A stretch of 64,000 nucleotides of DNA, taken from assembly GCF_022539665.2 (NCBI RefSeq), contig NC_081335.1, positions 5,146,001-5,210,000 of the forward strand. Direction: 5' to 3'. The notes beneath the pieces were generated by a model. That model ran no database searches and was not told the DNA's origin. It saw only the letters and a program-made list of their open reading frames with translations. The stretch is from Daphnia carinata (lineage: Eukaryota > Arthropoda > Branchiopoda > Diplostraca > Daphniidae). Positions 61,356-64,000 of this stretch are shown here, one piece after another. Each line of letters begins with the position of its first letter. The first letter of the stretch is position 1. A program made the position numbers and the translations under genes.

Positions 61356-61824
61356 CAGACTTGCCGCGCCGATCAATTTTCCGATCTCGATCTCCGATCC
61401 GATCTTTTGAGTTTGATCGGATCGGGCGATCCGATCAAACTGCAAAAGATCGGATCGGCGATCAAATTTTGCCGATCATTTTTACCGATCATTTTTGTAC
61501 GACATCTAACGCTTAAAATTCACACCGTCTAACGAATGTTGCATTGGCTGTCACAGCGGTAGTAACTGACGGCCATTGAGGGTGAACCCTAAACAGTTTC
61601 CTTCAATTGGCATTCGCAAAAACAGTAGTGAAAAGAGCCATGCGACTGCAAAATTTACAGCTAGATGGCGAAAAGTTTGATCGCTAAAAATGATCGGATC
61701 GCGATCAATTTTTTGGGATCGCCGATCCGATCTCCGATCTTTCTCAAAAGATCGGATCGCCGATCTTTTTTTGATCGAAGATCGGATCGGCGATCAATTT
61801 TTGATCGCGATCGCGGCAAGTCTG
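61356..61824. mobile_element. hAT-like MITE, GATC-rich (469 bp)
   Basis: Starts CAGACTTGCCGCG and ends with the inverted form CGCGGCAAGTCTG. The flanking 8 bp match at 7 of 8 positions (CATATACC left, CATATATC right), which is the target-site length of hAT transposons. The inner 80-150 bp at both ends are built from repeated GATCGGATCGGCGATC-like motifs, also inverted. There is no transposase frame, so it is a non-autonomous element. Confidence 0.8.
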
Positions 61825-62496
61825 CATATATCTATGTATCAATATTTTGAAATAATAACAAATGATACAATAATGCTTCTATTTACATTTAAAACATTCT
61901 GTATTTGCAATGAATTGAACAGTTAATATTTTTTGTTTAATGTTGTTTGTAACGATTAGAGAAGGTTGCCGCGGTGGCTTTAAATAAATTGATGTTACCG
62001 ATGAATTTCCTTCACTCCTCGGGGATCGTGCCTTGGTTACACTGTGACACTGTTTTGTAAATTTGTACAAATAAAACTGTTATAACTGAATATGTTAAGC
62101 ATAAACACTTTCTGTGCGACTAAAGCGTCTGCTGTATTATTGTCACATCATAAACGTCGTTGTGACATCGTTAAAAATCGGTGAAATTGTATTTCATTCC
62201 CAATCTAGCTCATTTTTCTTTAGTATTTAGAACTGGGTAAGCAACACATTACATAAAAAAAATTTAGAGAAACTATGGCAAAAAAAACATACATGTACAG
62301 ATGCACACAAAATAACCATTTAATTTTAGAACTCTTCAAGGAGAGTTAATAAATTATATAACTATTGTTGTAATTGCAATATATATAGACATACATATCT
62401 AAATATATACCAAATACATCAAGTGTATGTTATTTCATTTGACATGGCAATAGCCATTTCGTATCTTGCTGCCATGTCAGGCTGACATGGCAATAG
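61825..62496. other. AT-rich remainder of inserted block
   Basis: No gene recognised. Near 62464-62484 there is a palindrome-like GCCATGTCAG / CTGACATGGC pair. Similar GACATGGCAA motifs occur near 61275 and, inverted, near 61305, perhaps marking the ends of the 1.29-kb inserted block. Confidence 0.35.
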
Positions 62497-62540
62497 GGTT
62501 GACCGAAAATGAAAAGAAAAAGAAAACAATAGCAGGCGAA

Positions 62541-63074
62541 CAACATGGTCTCCGCAAGTTGACTCGAGAAAACGGGTGCCATTATTTTTAGGCGCAATTT
62601 TTAAATTTTCTATTATTATCAACGTGAATAAAATTCAAAAATAGTTTTACGATTCTATATTTATCTTATTATAGGCTTATCGTTATTATAATACAAAAAG
62701 AAAAAGAAAATTTTTTCATTCGGTTTATTTTTATGTTCAAATATTTACAGTCTTTACATTATTATTAGAACTACTTACATTATCATGGTTCATCGGAAAC
62801 AAAAAAGTCGCTTACCGTCGAATCCAAGGGGTTGTAGTAAAAGATGTCAGTGTTGATATCAGGAACGTTTTATGATTTTTGATTAGTAATTTTGTGATTT
62901 GAAAATTGAATTATTTTGAAAATTAAAATCGATGCAGACGACACATCAACAGCTTGCTTTCTTTCAGTGGTGGTTGCCACTGGCATCAAAGCTGGAGAGC
63001 CAATCAAAACGCAAGAATGGGGGTGCCGCTGGGAACGCCGCGAACGGTCGAGTCAACTCGCGGAGACCATGTTG
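62541..63074. mobile_element. Non-autonomous element with 27-bp terminal inverted repeats
   Basis: Left end 62541-62567 and right end 63048-63074 are inverted copies with one mismatch (CAACATGGTCTCCGC(A/G) then AGTTGACTCGA). The element splits a sequence that is continuous in the first duplicated unit (near 49860), which confirms that it is an insertion. No transposase frame and no clear target-site duplication were seen, so the superfamily is unassigned. Confidence 0.7.
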
Positions 63075-63352
63075 TAGGTAGAACACAACACCGTTGCAAA
63101 GTGTCACCTGGTGGCCAAAAACGGAAGTTCCCAAACTTTATGGTTAGTTCACGACTGTTTTTCCTCTATTAGGAGGACCGAAGAGGACGGTACCCCGACA
63201 GCGTTCCAGGCGGCGATAACCGAAGATATTACGCGGGGGAAAACGCGATTGCTGCCGGCCTAACGGGAGGTATTAGCCGTACATTTTAAGTAGACTAAAT
63301 TACAATGAGCAATTTTTAAAAAACTTTTTTTTCCCTCAAGGTATGGGCCTAG

Positions 63353-63374
63353 GCCACAGCATTAATGCTGCGGC
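63353..63374. repeat. 22-bp palindrome, degenerate copy c
   Basis: Same dyad as 50135-50156 with one G-to-A change in the left half (GCCACAGC). It again sits between an acceptor-like site and a CTTCAG-type donor (here TTTCAG/gtgaga). Confidence 0.9.
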
Positions 63375-63841
63375 GATGGGGCTAGTCTCAAGACGAACCT
63401 GTGCGTTTCAGGTGAGACTGGCTGCAGCATGCCCAACCCAGGCTTTGCCTGGTCTGCAATGCGTTTTTGAGTATAAATTGCCCAAATGGTGGCCTGCTTG
63501 CTCACGCAGGCCATCCCACCCCCTATTGACGGGGAAGCGAGTGCCGGGAGAGCCGAGCCAAGGTGGACTATGAGCAATTTGAATTAAAGTCGCCGGATGG
63601 TGTACAGACTGCACGGGCAAGGGCTTATTGGCCTTCTCAAGAATGAACAGTCGCGCATGGCCTGAGCGTCATGCAGAATGCATTACATACAATCGTCTAC
63701 CTGAATTTGAATAGTAGCAAAGTTTAATTGCTGAACTATCTAACCAATAGCTAGGCAGACCTCTCCTACTTACCATATTCAACCTCACATTTTAAACAAC
63801 CTATTAACAAGCTAATAAGAAGATGTATTTACCTGTGTTCC

Positions 63842-64000
63842 CGGAACCGGAAGAGAAACGTGGAGGAGCAGGAAGAGAAGACGGAGGTTGAAGAGAAGAA
63901 GGAGGAAGAAGAGGAGACTTGGCCTTTCGCTCATGATGAGGCTGTTCCTTTTACTATGGCTAAGGCTTATGCTGAGATTATCGTTAAGGCTGAGTCTGTG
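63842..64000 (+). CDS. Partial Glu/Lys-rich ORF running off the window
   Basis: Open frame to the window edge encoding a highly charged stretch (RNRKRNVEEQEEKTEVEEKK, then EEEEETWPFAHDEAVPFTMA). The first ATG after the leader (63823) is in a different frame and stops after 22 codons, so this frame needs a different start, a splice or a frameshift. It is unrelated to the 317-aa protein behind the first copy of the leader. Confidence 0.3.

Larger units (their letters stand above)
60396..63822. repeat. Duplicated unit, copy 2, interrupted by insertions
   Basis: Homologous to 48970-50827. The order is: left half 60396 to about 61210; an inserted block of about 1.29 kb (61211-62496) that itself contains a hAT-like MITE; a 44-bp piece of the unit (62497-62540); a second insertion with inverted ends (62541-63074); then the right half 63075-63822. 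It has only one palindrome-bearing unit, where copy 1 has two in tandem. The relict order shows that the duplication happened before these insertions. Confidence 0.78.

Noticed and set aside
61380-61830. GATC repeats as a bacterial-type Dam regulatory array or CRISPR
   Set aside because: They are not regularly spaced direct repeats with unique spacers; they lie inside a MITE with inverted ends and target duplication.
1-64000. tRNA, rRNA or snRNA genes
   Set aside because: I scanned for A/B-box-like and canonical U1/U2-like segments and found none that I could support by eye.

Overview
The window is animal nuclear DNA. Genes are split by many short GT-AG introns (often 60-90 bp), several encode clear arthropod-type orthologues, and long A/T homopolymers sit in introns and UTRs. 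Gene content and compact intron style suggest a branchiopod crustacean, most likely Daphnia; this is inference, because no species-specific marker was identified. All gene models were built by hand from splice signals and reading-frame phase.

Left and centre (1-46 kb) form an ordinary gene-dense region. In order: a minus-strand single-pass membrane protein with EB modules (31-9056); an ANKRA2/RFXANK-type ankyrin protein (10901-12077, +); LSM6 (12425-12732, -); a glutamine-rich MBD5/6-type protein, related to fly six-banded (13751-21424, +); a furin-processed secreted ligand with a cystine-knot-like cysteine pattern (23384-24506, +); KANSL2/NSL2 (25115-26718, +); Cdk2 (26914-28189, -); an intronless GH47 alpha-1,2-mannosidase (29165-30736, +); long-chain acyl-CoA dehydrogenase (31162-33104, +); KANSL1/NSL1 (36071-40219, +); and cyclin T (41901-45797, +). 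There is a strong chromatin/transcription theme: two subunits of the MOF-NSL acetyltransferase complex lie about 9 kb apart, near the P-TEFb cyclin, a cell-cycle kinase and an MBD5/6 protein.

Right side (47-64 kb) is different. It holds broken, intron-retaining copies of conserved genes: a bystin fragment with stops and frameshifts, an SLC26A11-type transporter whose frame stops at the start of its STAS domain, a MIB2-like fragment with two in-frame stops, and the N-terminal part of a HERC2-like gene. These lie between two copies of a duplicated unit (48970-50827 and 60396-63822). The unit ends just before the ATG of unrelated ORFs and contains a 22-bp perfect palindrome flanked by conserved splice signals. 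The second copy is interrupted by nested insertions, including a 469-bp hAT-like MITE full of GATC motifs and a 534-bp element with 27-bp inverted ends. Between the units, two nearly identical signal-peptide exons face away from each other across a short shared promoter.

The most novel-looking material is this duplicated leader with swapped ORFs, the divergent signal-peptide exon pair, the repeat-containing basic protein at 50828-51781, and the cystine-knot-like ligand.
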